A DNA stretch of 64,000 nt from Humibacillus sp. DSM 29435. Its GTDB lineage: Bacteria > Actinomycetota > Actinomycetes > Actinomycetales > Dermatophilaceae. Location of the stretch: positions 124,001 to 188,000 of the forward strand of contig NZ_MAST01000052.1 of NCBI RefSeq assembly GCF_001758225.1, written 5' to 3'. The notes under the pieces were generated by a model, which worked only from the letters and a program-made list of their open reading frames with translations, did not search any database and was not told where the DNA came from. The translations under genes were made by a program, and so were the position numbers. Below are positions 9,572 to 18,784 of the stretch, one piece after another; within the stretch, counting starts at the first letter, position 1; each line of letters opens with the position of its first letter.

Positions 9572-11011
9572 ATGACCGAATGGTTGCTGCTGCTCGGAGC
9601 GGTGCTCCTGACCGCCGGCACCACTGTCTTCGTGGCCGCCGAGTTCTCACTCGTCGCGCTCGACCGCCCGACCGTGCAGCGGGCCATCGACGAGGGTGAC
9701 TCCAGGGCTCGAGTGGTGCTCCAGTCGCTGAAGCAGCTCTCCACCCAGCTCTCCGCCGCCCAGGTCGGCATCACGTTGACGACCCTCGTCGTCGGCTACC
9801 TGGCCCAACCGTCGATCGGGGCCCTGCTGAAGGCACCGCTGACCTCGCTCGGTCTGGGGGAGGGAGCGGTCGAGGCGGTGGCCAGCACGACCGCTCTGGT
9901 GCTCGCCACGATCTTCTCCATGGTGTTCGGCGAGCTGCTCCCGCAGTTCCTGGGCATCTCTGCCCCGCTCGCGACCGCGAAGGTGGTGGCGCTGCCCGTG
10001 CGGGTGTTCGCGACGATCGCGAAGCCGCTCATCATCGTGCTGAACGGCTCGGCCAACGCCTTCCTGCGGGCCCTCGGGATCGAGCCCCAGGAGGAGCTGT
10101 CCGGCGCCCGCACGCCGCAGGAGCTCGCCAGCCTCGTGCAGCGCTCGGCCGAGGCCGGCACCCTCGACGTGACGACCGCCCGGATGCTGACTCGCTCGCT
10201 CGGCTTCGGCGAACGCACCGCCGATGATGTGATGACCCCGCGGGTGCGCTGCACCGGCATCCACCGGGAGGAGTCGGCCGACGACGTGCTCCGCCTCGCG
10301 CGGCGCACCGGCCACTCGCGTTTTCCGGTGCTCGGTGACGACTGGGACGACATCGACGGTGTGGTGCACGTCAAGAAGGCCATGGCCGTGCCGCACGAGC
10401 GTCGCCGCGACGTGCCGGTGTCGGCGCTGATGTCTGACCGCCTCGTCGTGCCGGAGACGATCCGGCTCGACCCGCTGCTGCGGCAGCTGCGGGAGGGCGG
10501 TTTCCAGATGGCGGTCGTCGTCGACGAGTACGGCGGCACCTCCGGCATCGTCACGCTCGAGGACGTCGTCGAGGAGATCGTGGGCGAGGTGGCCGACGAG
10601 CACGACCGCACCCGACCGAGCGGCCGGGCCCTCGTCGACGGTTCGTGGACCGTGCCGGGGTTGTGGCGCCCCGACGAGGTGCGCGACGCCTTCGACGCCG
10701 ACGTGCCCGACGGGTCGCGCTACGAGACGATGGGTGGCTTCGTGATGGAGCACCTCGGTCGGCTCCCGGTCGTGGGCGACGAGGTGAGCGTGCCCGGCTG
10801 GAGCATCACCGTGGCGGGGATGGACGGCCGCCGGGTCGAGCGGCTGCGGTTCACGCCGGCCTCCCCACCGCAGCCGCAGACCATCCGACCCGACGGCGGG
10901 GCCGACGCTGCTGCCGCGGAGGTCGCCCTCATCGAGGGTGAACCGACGGAACCGGATGCCGCGAAGGGCCCTCCGCGGGCGCGGCGAAGGCGACCTGAGG
11001 GCCGGTCATGA
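9572..11011 (+). CDS. CNNM/CBS-domain membrane protein (hemolysin C/CorC family), full length
   Basis: 479 residues. A DUF21/CNNM transmembrane domain (about 1-190) is followed by a CBS pair (about 215-340, starting DDVMTPRV and including VVVDEYGGTSGIVTLEDVVEEIVGE, here quoted only in outline), then a CorC/HlyC C-terminal domain (about 355-435) and a basic tail. The family is linked to magnesium/cobalt efflux or transport; hemolysis is a historical label. Its TGA overlaps the ATG of the next paralogue by 4 nt, so the two are probably made together and may form a hetero-oligomer. Confidence 0.85.
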   Translation: MTEWLLLLGAVLLTAGTTVFVAAEFSLVALDRPTVQRAIDEGDSRARVVLQSLKQLSTQLSAAQVGITLTTLVVGYLAQPSIGALLKAPLTSLGLGEGAVEAVASTTALVLATIFSMVFGELLPQFLGISAPLATAKVVALPVRVFATIAKPLIIVLNGSANAFLRALGIEPQEELSGARTPQELASLVQRSAEAGTLDVTTARMLTRSLGFGERTADDVMTPRVRCTGIHREESADDVLRLARRTGHSRFPVLGDDWDDIDGVVHVKKAMAVPHERRRDVPVSALMSDRLVVPETIRLDPLLRQLREGGFQMAVVVDEYGGTSGIVTLEDVVEEIVGEVADEHDRTRPSGRALVDGSWTVPGLWRPDEVRDAFDADVPDGSRYETMGGFVMEHLGRLPVVGDEVSVPGWSITVAGMDGRRVERLRFTPASPPQPQTIRPDGGADAAAAEVALIEGEPTEPDAAKGPPRARRRRPEGRS

Positions 11012-12045
11012 GCGGGTCATGGGTCTACTTCGTGTCCATCGTGCTGCTCTTCGGCAACGCGTTCTTCGTCGGCAGCGAGTTCGCCGCCATGGCTGTGCGG
11101 CGCTCAGCCCTCGAGCCGCTCGCCGATGCCGGGAGCAAGCGGGCCGGCATCTGTCTCGAGGCTCTTGAGCGGCTGGGTTCGATGCTCGCCACGGCCCAGC
11201 TCGGCATCACCGTCTGCTCGGTCGGTCTCGGCGCCCTGGCGGAAGAGGCTCTGCACCACCTGCTCGAGCCGGTCTTCCACTCGGCAGGCCTGCCCGACGC
11301 CGCCGCTGGGGCAGTCGCTCTCGTGCTGGCGCTGCTCATCGTCAGCTACCTGCACGTCGTCGTCGGCGAGATGATCCCGAAGAACCTGGCACTGGCGGGG
11401 CCCGAACGGGTCGCCCTGTTGCTCGTGCCCGCGCTCTACATGACCTCGCGGGCCCTGCGCCCGATCGTGCACGCGATGGAGGTGATCGCCAAGGGCCTGG
11501 TGCGCCGCTTCGGCATCGAACCCAAAGACGAGATCACCTCGGCCTTCACCGCCGAGGAGGTCGCCCAGATCGTGGGGGAGTCGCGCCGGGAAGGTCTCAT
11601 CGAGGAGGAGCGTCACGGCCTGGTGGCCAAGACTCTGGAGTTCAGTGACAAGCTCGCGAGCGACGTGGCGGTGCCGACCTCCGCTCTGACGACCGTCGCC
11701 TTCGGGGCCACGCCGAACGACATCGAGAGGCTCGTGGCCAAGCAGGGCTTCTCGCGGTTCCCCGTGCGAGACGACTCGGGTGAGATCGCCGGCTACCTGC
11801 ACCTGAAGGACATCCTCTACGCCGACGACGACCGGCACGAGCTACCCGTGCCGGCCAAGCGGATCCGGCGGTTGGCCACGGTTCGCGAGGAGGACGAGGT
11901 CGAGGACGTGCTCGCCACGATGCAGCTGACCGGTGCCCACCTCGCCCGGGTCATCGACCGTGCGGCCGTCGTGACCGGTGTCGTCTTTCTCGAGGACGTG
12001 CTCGAGGAGCTGGTGGGCGAGGTCACCGACACCACCCAGCGCTGA
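11008..12045 (+). CDS. CNNM/CBS-domain membrane protein lacking the CorC/HlyC domain
   Basis: 345 residues, paralogous to the upstream gene. A DUF21 domain (about 1-190; FVGSEFAAMAVRRS, ATAQLGITVCSVGLG, VGEMIPKNLALAGPE) is followed by a CBS pair (about 210-340). The protein stops right after the second CBS motif (VVFLEDVLEELVGEV). The C-terminal CorC/HlyC domain of its partner is absent, and the frame ends at a clean TGA with no sign of truncation. Tandem long and short pairs of this kind are common in actinobacteria. The proposed role is divalent-cation homeostasis. Confidence 0.83.
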   Translation: MSGSWVYFVSIVLLFGNAFFVGSEFAAMAVRRSALEPLADAGSKRAGICLEALERLGSMLATAQLGITVCSVGLGALAEEALHHLLEPVFHSAGLPDAAAGAVALVLALLIVSYLHVVVGEMIPKNLALAGPERVALLLVPALYMTSRALRPIVHAMEVIAKGLVRRFGIEPKDEITSAFTAEEVAQIVGESRREGLIEEERHGLVAKTLEFSDKLASDVAVPTSALTTVAFGATPNDIERLVAKQGFSRFPVRDDSGEIAGYLHLKDILYADDDRHELPVPAKRIRRLATVREEDEVEDVLATMQLTGAHLARVIDRAAVVTGVVFLEDVLEELVGEVTDTTQR

Positions 12046-12060
12046 GCGTTGCCCCTGCGG

Positions 12061-12107
12061 GTCAGCGGCGCCGGTGCGGGTCAGCGGCGCCGGTGCGGGT
12101 CAGCGGG
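12061..12107. repeat. 19-nt tandem repeat, about 2.5 copies
   Basis: Two identical 19-nt units (12061-12079 and 12080-12098; gtcagcggcgccggtgcgg) and a third partial unit fill the gap between the convergent CNNM gene and the ASCH-like gene. Each unit contains the palindrome GGCGCC. A local slippage origin is likely. Confidence 0.8.
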
Positions 12108-12160
12108 GGCGGAGCGCTGCACCGCCCGTGGCCCGGATGCCGTTCGGTGAGCAGGAGGGA

Positions 12161-12769
12161 TCACATCGGGAGGCTGTCGAGGTAGGCCTGCCCGCGAGGA
12201 GCGAGCTCGTAGCCGACCTCGTGGCTGATGGTCAGGCCGAGCGCCTTGAGCTTGCGGATGTCGACCTTCATCGGCAGCAGGTCCACGTCGCGCACGGCGG
12301 CGAGCTCCTTCGACACGACGTGGGGGTGGTCGCGGATCCACTCGAGGGTCTGGCGGGTCCAGGGGCCGGTCGGCCGGGCGTCGAGGCGCGCGAGCCGGCT
12401 GGTGATGTCGGCCAGCTCGACGGCATCCGGCAGACGTTCTCGCAACGCGAGCCGAGGGTCCTCGCCCACCCAGCGCAGCCGGATGCGGTACACCCGCGTT
12501 CCGCCGCGGCCACCTCGTGCCGACGGCTTGCGGTCGGTGGGCGCCAAGAGCTTCTGCAGGGCCGACAGGTTCTTCAGCCCGGCCCGGTGGGCGTCGCGCT
12601 CGGTCAGCTTCGAGGGGTCCCGAACCTGGGTGACGGCATCGAAGCGTACGACCCCGGCGGGGGTGAGCTGCTCGCCACCCACCTTGACCCGAGGAGCGTC
12701 CCACCGGCGGAACGCCTGGCTCACGGCTCCGGTGCGGATGCCCTCGGCGACCGGTTTCGAGATGAGCAC
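12161..12769 (-). CDS. ASCH/PUA-like domain protein, unknown function
   Basis: 202 residues from GTG 12769. The N-terminal 55 residues (LISKPVAEGIRTGAVSQAFRRW, in outline; VKVGGEQLTPAGVVRFDAV) resemble an ASCH domain, a PUA-like RNA-binding fold. A DALR-free middle region follows, then a helical C-terminal part with WTRQTLEWIRDHPHVVSKELA and a winged-helix-like end. A CACCAT hexamer lies 6 nt before the GTG, giving a predicted leaderless start. The RNA-binding role is inferred from the fold resemblance only. The gene stands alone, next to tRNA-Arg on the same strand. Confidence 0.6.
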   Translation of the reverse strand: MLISKPVAEGIRTGAVSQAFRRWDAPRVKVGGEQLTPAGVVRFDAVTQVRDPSKLTERDAHRAGLKNLSALQKLLAPTDRKPSARGGRGGTRVYRIRLRWVGEDPRLALRERLPDAVELADITSRLARLDARPTGPWTRQTLEWIRDHPHVVSKELAAVRDVDLLPMKVDIRKLKALGLTISHEVGYELAPRGQAYLDSLPM

Positions 12770-12775
12770 CCGCCC

Positions 12776-12781
12776 ATGGTG
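12776..12781 (-). promoter_or_regulatory. -10-like CACCAT, 6 nt before GTG 12769
   Basis: It fits the nANNNT-N6-start pattern repeated through this window. No Shine-Dalgarno is present. Confidence 0.35.
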
Positions 12782-12902
12782 GCAGAACGGGGCTCAACGG
12801 GCGCAGGCCGCTGGTTCACCGACGCCGCCTGCCGGCCAAGCCGCCTGGTGACCCTCGGTGACCCTCGGGCCAAGACCATTGGTGACCAGCGGTGGAAAAC
12901 GG

Positions 12903-12974
12903 TGCCCCCGGCAGGATTCGAACCTGCGCTTCCGCCTCCGGAGGGCGGCGCTCTATCCCCTGAGCTACGGGGGC
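12903..12974 (-). tRNA. tRNA-Arg (anticodon CCG)
   Basis: A complete cloverleaf is visible. The acceptor stem is GCCCCCG/CGGGGGC, the D-arm GCTC/GAGC, the anticodon stem CCGCC/GGCGG with loop CTCCGGA (anticodon CCG, reading CGG), and the T-arm GCAGG-TTCGAAT-CCTGC. The discriminator is A at 12903. CCA is not encoded (ACC is followed by G). A T-run (GTTTTCC) just 3' of the gene may end transcription. It is transcribed divergently from nrtL. Confidence 0.96.
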
Positions 12975-12978
12975 GGCA

Positions 12979-12994
12979 GCGCACTTTCGTGCGC
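12979..12994 (-). other. GAAA-tetraloop hairpin in the tRNA-Arg 5' leader
   Basis: GCGCAC-GAAA-GTGCGC forms a perfect 6-bp stem that ends 5 nt before the mature tRNA 5' end. A TAACCT -10 candidate lies at 13001-13006 on the minus strand, so the hairpin would be at or near the transcript 5' end, where RNase P processes the leader. Confidence 0.5.
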
Positions 12995-13081
12995 CCGGTG
13001 AGGTTAGCAGCACTGCGTCGTGTTCGCGGAATGCGCCCGGCGAGAGGTCTGCGGCGCCCGTGCGTCTCCAGCGGCTCGCCG

Positions 13082-13087
13082 TAGACT
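13082..13087 (+). promoter_or_regulatory. -10 TAGACT, predicted leaderless nrtL start
   Basis: TAGACT ends 6 nt before ATG 13094. No ribosome-binding site is present. Confidence 0.55.
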
Positions 13088-13093
13088 CGGCGC

Positions 13094-13900
13094 ATGGGGC
13101 CCGACCAGCTACGTCAGATCTTCTCTGACGTGGCCGCCCGTGCCGTCCGCGACGGGCTGCTGCCCGACGGGGCGCAGGCAGGCCCACCGGCCGGCCCCCT
13201 CTTTCGACCCGTCGACGCGCGCTCGGCCGGCGTCGTGGCCGACTGGGTCTCGCCGGTGGCCCAGCGGTGGGCTCCGCTGCTCGGGCTGGAGCCTCGACGC
13301 CTCGCCCGGGTGCTGGCGCAGGGGCTGACCGAGCAGGGCCCGATCGGGGCCGTCGAGGTGACACCGGCAGGCCTGCTGGCCATCACGCTCACCGATCTGA
13401 GCCGGGCCGAGGTCATCGACACCGTTCTCGCCGACGACGGATACGGCCTGGGCGCTGACGCGGCGGTCAGCGCTGCCCAGCTGCCGACCAGCACGGGCGA
13501 TGACGCTCCGCTGCAGCAGGGCGACCCGCTGCGCTTCGTGCAGGAGGCCCACGCCCGGCTGTGCCGGGTGGTGCGCAACGCACAGGCGCTCGGCGTCAGC
13601 GCGCGAGCCGTGGGCCCTCGCGACTCGCTGACCCACGTCTCCGAGCGGCGGCTGCAGGTGGCCCTCGCCGACCTGCCCCAGCGGCTCGCGACCGGCGAGG
13701 GCAACCGTGCTCAACAGGTACGCGCCCTCACCGACCTCGCGGAGCTGTGCGACGCCAACCGCCATGCCGTGCGCCCGATGCTCGCCGACGCCGACGTCGA
13801 GCCTGTGCACGGCGTGCGTCTGGCCCTCGCGCAGGCCGCGGCCCGCGTCTTGCGCAATGGACTCGCCCGTCTGGGCGCCGCGGCCCCGGAGAGGATGTAG
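13094..13900 (+). CDS. nrtL: ArgS-related anticodon-binding protein NrtL
   Basis: 268 residues resembling arginyl-tRNA synthetase with the Rossmann catalytic core deleted. The N-terminus matches the ArgRS additional domain (GPIGAVEVTPAGLLAITLTD). The C-terminus matches the DALR anticodon-binding domain, with the ArgRS-like RFVQEAHARL and the canonical end AAPERM. No HIGH or KMSKS motif is present, so it cannot charge tRNA. It starts the lysA-hom-thrC-thrB cluster in the position held by argS in other actinobacteria, and a tRNA-Arg gene lies immediately upstream on the other strand. The function is unknown. A tRNA-binding or regulatory role is inferred. The stop is 2 nt before lysA. Confidence 0.85.
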   Translation: MGPDQLRQIFSDVAARAVRDGLLPDGAQAGPPAGPLFRPVDARSAGVVADWVSPVAQRWAPLLGLEPRRLARVLAQGLTEQGPIGAVEVTPAGLLAITLTDLSRAEVIDTVLADDGYGLGADAAVSAAQLPTSTGDDAPLQQGDPLRFVQEAHARLCRVVRNAQALGVSARAVGPRDSLTHVSERRLQVALADLPQRLATGEGNRAQQVRALTDLAELCDANRHAVRPMLADADVEPVHGVRLALAQAAARVLRNGLARLGAAAPERM

Positions 13901-13902
13901 CC

Positions 13903-15318
13903 ATGCACGCACACGAGGCCGGCGCGCTTCACGCGGAGGGCTACCGGGGGCCCGCCTGGCTGGCGTCGCCGGTCGATGTCAACGAGCTGGTGCCGTCGCT
14001 GTGGGCCACGTCGGTGCGTCGCAGCAGCGACGGAGTCCTCTCGGTGGGAGGGGTGGCCGCCGACACCATCGCTCGCGACTTCGGCACGCCCTGCTACGTC
14101 ATCGACGAAGACGACTTCCGTTCTCGGGCAAGGGAGTTCAAGCAGACCTACGCCGAGGTCTTCGAGCCCCTGGGTGGCGCCGACGTGTTCTACGCGGGCA
14201 AGGCCTTTCTCTGCACCGAGGTGGCCCGCTGGGTGCACCAGGAGGGTCTGCACCTCGACGTCTGCTCGGGCGGCGAGCTCGCCGTCGCGATCAGGGCCGG
14301 GCTGCCCGGTGACCGCATCGGCATGCACGGCAACAACAAGAGCGTCGATGAGATCGAGGCGGCGCTACGTCACGGGGTGGCGCGCGTCGTGGTCGACTCG
14401 TTCGACGAGATCGAGCGGGTGTCGACCGTGGCCGCTCGGCTCGGGGTGGTCGCCCCCGTGCTGGTGCGTGTGACCGTCGGGGTGGAAGCGCACACCCACG
14501 AGTTCATCGCCACGGCGCACGAGGACCAGAAGTTCGGCTTCTCGCTGTCGAGCGGCGACGCCTTCGAGGCGGTTCGCCGCATCGCGGGCCACGAAGGCAC
14601 CCTGCGGCTGCTCGGGCTGCACAGCCACATCGGCTCCCAGATCTTCGACGTCGCCGGCTTCGAGGTGTCGGCGCGGCGGGTCATCGGTCTGCACACACGA
14701 GTCGCGAACGAGCTGGGTCTCGAGCTGCCTGAGCTCGACCTCGGTGGCGGGTTCGGCATCGCCTACACGACCGAGCACGACCCCCTACCGCCGCGGCGGC
14801 TCGCGGCGGGGATGGCCGAGATCGTCGAGCGGGAGTGCCGCGCCGAGAACGTGCGGGTGCCGCGCATCTCGGTCGAGCCCGGCCGGGCCATCGCCGGCCC
14901 GAGCACGTTCACGCTCTACGAGGTCGGCACGGTCAAGATGGTCGCCCTCGACGGCGGCGCCTCCCGTGCGTACGTCTCGGTCGACGGCGGCATGAGCGAC
15001 AACGTGCGCACGGCGCTCTACGACGCCAACTACTCGTGCACCGTCGCCGGCCGCGCCTCGCAGGCGCCTCCGATGCTGGCCCGCGTCGTCGGCAAGCACT
15101 GCGAGAGCGGAGACATCGTCGTCAAGGACGAGTTCGTGCCCAGCGACGTGCGGCCCGGCGACCTCATTGCCGTACCCGGAACGGGCGCCTACTGCCGCGC
15201 CCTGTCGAGCCAGTACAACCACACCCCCCGCCCGCCGGTGGTGGCGGTTCGAGGTGGCGCGGCGCGGGTCATCGTGCGGCGTGAGACCATCGACGACATC
15301 ATCGCGCTCGACGTCTGA
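13903..15318 (+). CDS. lysA: diaminopimelate decarboxylase
   Basis: 471 residues. This PLP enzyme makes L-lysine from meso-diaminopimelate, the last step of lysine synthesis. The PLP-binding Lys100 lies in VFYAGKAFL. HSHIGSQI, the glycine-rich LDLGGGFGIAY and EPGRAIAGP bind the cofactor phosphate and substrate. HCESGDIV provides the active-site Cys contributed to the partner subunit, and GTGAYC closes the site. I chose ATG 13903, 2 nt after the nrtL stop, because residues upstream in this frame overlap nrtL and have no homology. It is probably translationally coupled to nrtL. Confidence 0.95.
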   Translation: MHAHEAGALHAEGYRGPAWLASPVDVNELVPSLWATSVRRSSDGVLSVGGVAADTIARDFGTPCYVIDEDDFRSRAREFKQTYAEVFEPLGGADVFYAGKAFLCTEVARWVHQEGLHLDVCSGGELAVAIRAGLPGDRIGMHGNNKSVDEIEAALRHGVARVVVDSFDEIERVSTVAARLGVVAPVLVRVTVGVEAHTHEFIATAHEDQKFGFSLSSGDAFEAVRRIAGHEGTLRLLGLHSHIGSQIFDVAGFEVSARRVIGLHTRVANELGLELPELDLGGGFGIAYTTEHDPLPPRRLAAGMAEIVERECRAENVRVPRISVEPGRAIAGPSTFTLYEVGTVKMVALDGGASRAYVSVDGGMSDNVRTALYDANYSCTVAGRASQAPPMLARVVGKHCESGDIVVKDEFVPSDVRPGDLIAVPGTGAYCRALSSQYNHTPRPPVVAVRGGAARVIVRRETIDDIIALDV

Positions 15319-15396
15319 CGACGACTTTTTCGTCGACGCTGTCCGGATCGCGGAACAATCACTGTCCACCACCCGGACACACGTCAGGATTCGTTC

Positions 15397-16713
15397 GTGG
15401 TAACTGAAGTCAGCACGCCCCAACCGCTGCGTGTCGCCCTGCTCGGCGCCGGTGTCGTCGGAGGAGCGGTGGCGCGACTTCTCACCGATCACGCCGACGA
15501 CATGGCCGCTCGCATCGGGGGCCCGCTCGAGATCGTCGGCATCGCGGTTCGCCGCGACGGGCGTGACCGCAGCGGGCTCGGCGTCGACCCCGCACTGTTC
15601 ACCACCGATGCCGACGAGCTCGTGACGCGGGCCGATGTCGTGGTCGAGGTGATCGGGGGCATCGAACCCGCCCGGTCGCTCATCCTGCGCGCGATGGCGC
15701 ACGGTGCCTCGGTCGTGACGGCCAACAAGGCGCTGCTCGCCGACGACGGACCCACTCTGTACGCCGCGGCCGCCGAGCACGGCGTCGACCTCTACTACGA
15801 GGCGGCCGTGGCCGGCGCCATTCCGCTGCTCCGTCCCCTTCGCGAGTCCCTCGCGGGCGACGAGGTGCGCAAGGTGCTCGGCATCGTCAACGGCACGACG
15901 AACTACGTGCTCGACAAGATGGACACCACCGGGGCCGGTTTCGACGACGCGGTGGAGCAGGCGCAGGCCCTGGGCTACGCCGAGGCCGACCCGACGGCCG
16001 ACGTCGAGGGGTTCGACGCAGCCGCGAAGGCCGCGATCCTGGCGTCGCTCGCGTTCCACACCCGGGTGTCCGGTACCGATGTCTACCGCGAGGGCATCAC
16101 CGAGGTGACCGCGGCCGACGTCGCGGCCGCCCGCGAGATGAACTGTGTGGTCAAGCTGCTCGCGATCTGTGAGCACACCGACAAGGGTGTGTCGGTGCGG
16201 GTGCACCCGGCGATGATCCCCCGGTCACACCCCCTCGCCGGGGTGCGCGAGGCCTTCAACGCCGTCTTCGTCGAGGCGGATGCCGCCGGCCAGCTGATGT
16301 TCTACGGCCGCGGCGCCGGTGGCGACCCCACGGCATCCGCAGTGCTCGGCGACGTCGTCGCGGTTGCGCGGCACCGGGTGGGAGGTGGTCTCGGGCCGGG
16401 GGAGTCGACCTATGCCGACCTGCCGGTGCTGCCCATGGGTGAGGCGCTGACGCGCTACCACATCAGCCTCGACGTGGAAGACCGCTCCGGGGTGCTGGCG
16501 CAGGTCGCGCTCGCCTTCGCCGACCACGACGTCTCGATCGAGACGGTGCGCCAGCAGCTGGTGGCCCAGACTCGTGACTCGAGCGCCCGGGCCAACCTCA
16601 TCATCGTCACGCACACGGCCAGCGACGCCGCCCTGTCCGGCACCGTGGATCGCCTGCGCACGCTCGACGTCGTGCGCGGGGTCAACTCGGTCATGCGCGT
16701 GGAAGGTTCGTGA
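15397..16713 (+). CDS. hom: homoserine dehydrogenase
   Basis: 438 residues. It reduces aspartate semialdehyde to homoserine for threonine and methionine synthesis. [17 protein letters not shown] is the NAD(P)-binding loop. VTANKALL and the catalytic region [14 protein letters not shown] with [10 protein letters not shown] follow. A C-terminal ACT domain (about 350-425; [20 protein letters not shown]) indicates feedback inhibition, typically by threonine. The start is GTG. A 78-nt gap from lysA contains a small cgacg/cgtcg hairpin around a T-run at about 15320-15334, which may attenuate read-through. Confidence 0.95.
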   Translation: MVTEVSTPQPLRVALLGAGVVGGAVARLLTDHADDMAARIGGPLEIVGIAVRRDGRDRSGLGVDPALFTTDADELVTRADVVVEVIGGIEPARSLILRAMAHGASVVTANKALLADDGPTLYAAAAEHGVDLYYEAAVAGAIPLLRPLRESLAGDEVRKVLGIVNGTTNYVLDKMDTTGAGFDDAVEQAQALGYAEADPTADVEGFDAAAKAAILASLAFHTRVSGTDVYREGITEVTAADVAAAREMNCVVKLLAICEHTDKGVSVRVHPAMIPRSHPLAGVREAFNAVFVEADAAGQLMFYGRGAGGDPTASAVLGDVVAVARHRVGGGLGPGESTYADLPVLPMGEALTRYHISLDVEDRSGVLAQVALAFADHDVSIETVRQQLVAQTRDSSARANLIIVTHTASDAALSGTVDRLRTLDVVRGVNSVMRVEGS

Positions 16714-17807
16714 TGGCCCACCAGTGGCGTGGCGTCATCGCCGAGTACGCCGAGCGTCTGCCGATGCTGGTCGGAGCGCCCGTTGTGACGTTGCATGAGG
16801 GGGGCACGCCCCTCATCCTCGCCGAGAAGCTGTCGGCGCTCGTCGGCGCAGAGGTCCATCTCAAGTACGAGGGGCTCAACCCCACGTGCTCGTTCAAGGA
16901 CCGCGGTATGACCGCGGCCATCAGCCTCGCCGCCAAGCGCGGAGCGAAGGCCGTGATCTGCGCGAGCACCGGTAACACGAGCGCGTCTGCGGCGGCCTAC
17001 GCGACCAAGGCAGGCATGACGTGCGGCGTGCTCGTGCCCGAGGGAAAGATCGCCATGGGCAAGCTGAGCCAGGCGATCGCCCACGGCGCGACCCTGCTGC
17101 AGGTCGACGGCAACTTCGACGACTGCCTGACCCTGGCCCGCAAGCTCGCCGAGGCCTACCCGGTCGAGCTCGTCAACTCGGTCAACCCGGCGCGCATCGA
17201 GGGCCAGAAGACGGCGAGCTTCGAGGTGGTCGACGCGCTGGGCGACGCCCCCGACATCCACTGTCTCCCCGTCGGCAACGCCGGCAACATCACGGCCTAC
17301 TGGCGGGGCTACCGCGAGTACTCGAGCGACCCTCACGTCAGCAACCAGCCCGGCCCGGCCACGCAGCTGCCGGTCATGTGGGGTTTCCAGGCGGCAGGGG
17401 CCGCGCCCCTGGTGAAGGGCCACCCGATCGACGACCCCGAGACCATCGCGACGGCGATCCGCATCGGCAACCCCGCTTCGTGGGACCAGGCGATCGCCGC
17501 CCGCGACGAGTCGGGCGGACGCATCGACGCCGTCACCGACGAGCAGATCCTGGCGGCTCATCGCTACCTCTCGTCGCAGGAGGGGGTGTTCGTCGAGCCC
17601 GGCTCGGCGGCCTCTGTGGCGGGGCTGCTCGCGAGTCACGCCGCCGGTCTGGTGCCCGAGGGTGCCCGCATCGTCTGCACCGTCACGGGTCACGGGCTCA
17701 AGGACCCCCAGTGGGCGCTGCGCACGGCCGACGGCTCCGAGATCGTGCCCACCCGCGTCTCGGTCGACGCAGTCTCGACCGCTCACGCGCTCGGGCTCGA
17801 AGGCTGA
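16713..17807 (+). CDS. thrC: threonine synthase
   Basis: 364 residues. It converts O-phosphohomoserine to threonine with PLP. Lys62 in CSFKDRGM is the Schiff-base lysine, and the phosphate-binding glycine loop is PVGNAGNI. The length is that of the short actinobacterial/Bacillus type. The ATG at 16713 overlaps the hom stop (TGATG), so translation is coupled; a GTG one codon upstream is an alternative. Confidence 0.95.
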   Translation: MAHQWRGVIAEYAERLPMLVGAPVVTLHEGGTPLILAEKLSALVGAEVHLKYEGLNPTCSFKDRGMTAAISLAAKRGAKAVICASTGNTSASAAAYATKAGMTCGVLVPEGKIAMGKLSQAIAHGATLLQVDGNFDDCLTLARKLAEAYPVELVNSVNPARIEGQKTASFEVVDALGDAPDIHCLPVGNAGNITAYWRGYREYSSDPHVSNQPGPATQLPVMWGFQAAGAAPLVKGHPIDDPETIATAIRIGNPASWDQAIAARDESGGRIDAVTDEQILAAHRYLSSQEGVFVEPGSAASVAGLLASHAAGLVPEGARIVCTVTGHGLKDPQWALRTADGSEIVPTRVSVDAVSTAHALGLEG

Positions 17808-17812
17808 GGCGC

Positions 17813-18784
17813 GTGCAGCACGCCGCGGTGGTGGGTCGTTCGGTGCACGTTCGAGTACCGGCGAGCACGGCCAACCTGGGCCCCGGGTTCGACTCCATCG
17901 GGCTGGCCCTCGGGCTGTGGGACGAGTATGTCGCCACGACCTCCGAGGTCCCTGGGCTGCAGATCGAGGTGACGGGGGAGGGCCGCGCTGACGTGCCGAC
18001 CGACGAGCGTCATCTTGTGGTCGCCACGATGCGGCACACGTGGTCGGCGCTCGGGGTGGCGCCACCTGCCGGGCTTCGGCTCGAGGCCGTCAACGGGGTT
18101 CCGCACGGCCGGGGGCTTGGTTCTTCGGCCACGGCCATCGTGGCCGGGGTCATGGCGGCACAAGCGCTTTCGAGCGATCTTGACACGATGGCGGGTGAGC
18201 CCGTGGTGGTCGAGCGCGAGGTCACCAACCACCTCGCCAGCGCTCAGGAAGGACACCCCGACAACGCATCGGCAAGCGTCTACGGCGGTCTGACCGTCAG
18301 CTGGATGCCGGACGGTACCGGCCTCGACCTCGGGGAGCGCACCGTCACAGCCCGACCTCAGCTGCTAGCGCAGGTCGACGTCGTGGGGTTCGTGCCCGAC
18401 CGGCAGCTGGCCACCCGCACGGCCCGTGCCGTGCTGCCCGACACCGTGCCGCTGCGGTCGGCAGCGAGCGGAGCCGGTCGCGCCGCGCTGCTCGTGCACG
18501 CCCTGACCGCCGACCTGTCCCACCTGCACGCCGCCACACGCGACTGGTTGCATCAGGAGCCGCGCCGCGCCTCCTATCCCGACTCGATGGCGCTCGTCGA
18601 CGCGCTCCGAGCGCAGGGGTGGGCAGCCTTCGTCTCCGGCGCCGGCCCCACCGTGCTGGTTCTGACCACCACCTCGCAGGCCCACGAGGTGGTGCTTCCC
18701 GAGCGGCTCGGCTTCGAGAGCGCAGGTTGGCACCGCATCACACCGGGTGTGGCCCACGTCGGGGCCACGGTCACAGCGCGCTGA
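17813..18784 (+). CDS. thrB: homoserine kinase
   Basis: 323 residues, a GHMP kinase. Motif 1 is PASTANLGPGFDSIG, motif 2 is PHGRGLGSSATAIVAG (ATP loop), and motif 3 is FVSGAGPTVLVL. It phosphorylates homoserine to feed thrC. I selected the GTG at 17813, 5 nt after the thrC stop; a GTG a few codons later cannot be excluded. It is the last gene of the aspartate-family operon. A 255-nt gap follows before rho. Confidence 0.93.
   Translation: MQHAAVVGRSVHVRVPASTANLGPGFDSIGLALGLWDEYVATTSEVPGLQIEVTGEGRADVPTDERHLVVATMRHTWSALGVAPPAGLRLEAVNGVPHGRGLGSSATAIVAGVMAAQALSSDLDTMAGEPVVVEREVTNHLASAQEGHPDNASASVYGGLTVSWMPDGTGLDLGERTVTARPQLLAQVDVVGFVPDRQLATRTARAVLPDTVPLRSAASGAGRAALLVHALTADLSHLHAATRDWLHQEPRRASYPDSMALVDALRAQGWAAFVSGAGPTVLVLTTTSQAHEVVLPERLGFESAGWHRITPGVAHVGATVTAR

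Noticed and set aside
13094-13900. Functional arginyl-tRNA synthetase
   Set aside because: It has no HIGH or KMSKS motif and only 268 residues. The catalytic domain is missing, so it is NrtL-like.
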